Assembly (NCBI GenBank): GCA_015232485.1 | Contig: JADFZP010000132.1 | Coordinates: 1-8,098, forward strand | Source of the DNA: Alphaproteobacteria bacterium | GTDB lineage: Bacteria; Pseudomonadota; Alphaproteobacteria; Rhodospirillales; Magnetospirillaceae | Direction: 5' to 3' | Length of the DNA: 8,098 nucleotides | Notes under the pieces: model-generated | Databases searched by the model: none | What the model was told of the DNA's origin: nothing | What the model saw: the letters and a program-made list of their open reading frames with translations, nothing else | Program-made: the position numbers and the translations under genes | Part shown: positions 6,787 through 8,098 of the stretch, piece by piece | Numbering within the stretch: the stretch's first letter is position 1 | Layout: each line of letters opens with the position of its first letter

Positions 6787-7528
6787 CGGCCCGCCGCTCG
6801 TCGGCCACCGCTTGTTTCAGGGCGTCGTAGCCTTGGGCGCCGCGCAGCACCCGGCCGCCGATCACGAAGCCCGGCGTGCCGCGGATGCCCAGCGCCTTGG
6901 CCAGGGCCATGTTGCTGGCGATCACGGCGTCGATCGCGGCGCCGTGGCGGTCCAGTTCGGCGACCAGGGCCGGCACGTCCAGCCCGGCCGCGGCGGCGAT
7001 CGACAGCACGCGATCCTGATTCAGCGCGCCCGGCGCGGCCATCAAGGCGTTCGACAGGGCCAGATAGCGCCCCTGCGCCCGCGCGGCCAGGGCGGCCCGC
7101 GCCGCATGGATCGATTCGGGGCCGAGGATCGGCAATTCCTTGGCCACCAGGCGCAGATTGGGATCTTCGGCGAGCAGGCGGGCGATGTCGGGATGGGCCT
7201 TGCGGCACCACGCGCAGCGGTAATCGAAGAATTCGACGATGGTGACGTCGCCTTGCGGGTTGCCGACCACCGGGGATTCGGGGTCGCGGAACAACTCGTC
7301 GGCGCGGGCGGCGATCACTTGCGCGACGTGGTCTTCGACGCCGCGCCGCTGGTTGCCCTGCCAGGCGCGGGCCGCCTCGGCCAGGATTTGCGGCCGCTCG
7401 ACGAGAACCTCGCGCACGATCTGGGCGATCGCGGCGCGGTCGTGGCGCACCAAGGAACCGATCCAGGCGCCCGAGGCGAACGACACGATCAGCGCCCCCA
7501 CCACGAACATCCCTCGCCTCGCATCCAT
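6773..7528 (-). CDS. Membrane-anchored DsbA/ScsC-type thiol:disulfide oxidoreductase
   Basis: The product is 251 residues. Residues 8-27 (FVVGALIVSFASGAWIGSLV) form an N-terminal membrane anchor or uncleaved signal. Residues 32-56 (IAQIVREVLVERPQILAEA) match the short helical N-terminal region seen in ScsC and related periplasmic proteins. The thioredoxin fold starts at about 94 (DVTIVEFFDYRCAWC) with the CAWC redox pair at Cys105 and Cys108; the cis-proline loop is GTPGFVIGG, with Pro219, and the helical insertion lies between. Proteins of this family oxidise, isomerise or reduce disulfides of periplasmic proteins. The ATG at 7526-7528 is chosen because GGAGG lies five bases upstream and a membrane segment follows; the longer open frame to 7792 would run into ureD. 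The next ATG, at codon 7, lacks that spacing. The 3' end overlaps the convergent RTX gene by 14 bases. Whether it is an oxidase or isomerase cannot be told. Confidence 0.92.
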   Translation of the reverse strand: MDARRGMFVVGALIVSFASGAWIGSLVRHDRAAIAQIVREVLVERPQILAEAARAWQGNQRRGVEDHVAQVIAARADELFRDPESPVVGNPQGDVTIVEFFDYRCAWCRKAHPDIARLLAEDPNLRLVAKELPILGPESIHAARAALAARAQGRYLALSNALMAAPGALNQDRVLSIAAAAGLDVPALVAELDRHGAAIDAVIASNMALAKALGIRGTPGFVIGGRVLRGAQGYDALKQAVADERRAASSR

Positions 7529-7533
7529 CGCCG

Positions 7534-7538
7534 CCTCC
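7534..7538 (-). promoter_or_regulatory. Ribosome binding site of the DsbA-like gene
   Basis: On the minus strand GGAGG lies five bases before the ATG at 7528. It is the strongest ribosome-binding match in the gap between genes and decides the start of this gene. Confidence 0.75.
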
Positions 7539-7661
7539 CGGAAATCCGCCGGCTGCATCTGGACCGCGCGGGGCGCCGCGCCAACCCTGCCTTGCGGCGG
7601 GGCAGTCTGCCTACGAAACGGGCAAACGTCGGGGCTTGGCGCGATGCGCGGCAGGCGGCGA

Positions 7662-7690
7662 TTGACAAGCGGCGCGGCCTGGACATCAAT
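7662..7690 (+). promoter_or_regulatory. Candidate sigma-70-type promoter for ureD, possibly giving a leaderless transcript
   Basis: TTGACA at 7662-7667 is a perfect -35 hexamer. Seventeen bases later ATCAAT (7685-7690) matches three of six positions of the -10 consensus, all in its second half. A start site six or seven bases on would fall at the A of the ureD ATG (7697). No Shine-Dalgarno-like sequence lies in the 17 bases before that ATG, which agrees with leaderless translation. The weak -10 keeps this tentative; activator-dependent promoters, common for urease operons under nitrogen control, often have poor -10 elements. The rest of the gap (7539-7661) holds only a small GC-rich hairpin (7566-7571 with 7576-7581) and no clear promoter for the minus-strand gene. 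Confidence 0.35.
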
Positions 7691-7696
7691 CCCCCA

Positions 7697-8098
<402 letters not shown>

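Noticed and set aside
6785..6798. A small inverted repeat at the RTX stop codon as an intrinsic terminator
   Set aside because: The stem is five or six base pairs with a two- to four-base loop and no following T-run, so it is not a convincing terminator on either strand.

Overview
The window reads as high-GC chromosomal DNA from a proteobacterium. The base composition, an RTX-type secreted giant, a membrane-anchored DsbA-like protein and a urease cluster entry all fit an alphaproteobacterium, perhaps of the Rhodospirillales; the taxon is an inference from style and not proven by any marker gene here.

Bases 1-6786 (+) are the 3' part of one very large gene. The frame is already open at base 1, so its true start lies upstream. 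At least 2261 residues are encoded: a Ser/Gly/Pro/Thr-rich stretch with short tandem repeats (1 to about 770), a first set of RTX calcium-binding nonapeptides (about 820-1770), a seven-repeat array that looks like a beta-propeller (about 1957-3036), a second RTX set (about 3037-3846), a second seven-repeat array (about 3847-4950), a long third RTX set (about 4951-6420), and a C-terminal segment of the kind that directs type I secretion (about 6421-6783). The expected product is an extracellular or cell-surface protein that folds on meeting calcium outside the cell. No ABC exporter, membrane fusion or outer-membrane channel gene is in view.

Bases 6773-7528 (-) encode a 251-residue, membrane-anchored periplasmic thioredoxin-fold protein of the DsbA/ScsC type with a CAWC active site. 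It is convergent with the RTX gene and the two reading frames overlap by 14 bases, so there is no room for a terminator between them. A 168-base gap (7529-7696) separates it from a divergent gene, ureD (7697-8098, +, cut by the window end), a urease accessory protein. A good -35 hexamer lies so close to the ureD ATG that the transcript may be leaderless. The three genes do not form an obvious pathway; the window is a junction between a secreted-protein locus, a redox protein and the start of a urease operon.

The most notable structure is inside the giant gene: two arrays of exactly seven GG-x-W repeats each, of nearly equal length, set between RTX beta-rolls, with position-specific similarities that suggest duplication of a whole module. 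I see no RNA genes, insertion sequences or CRISPR array.
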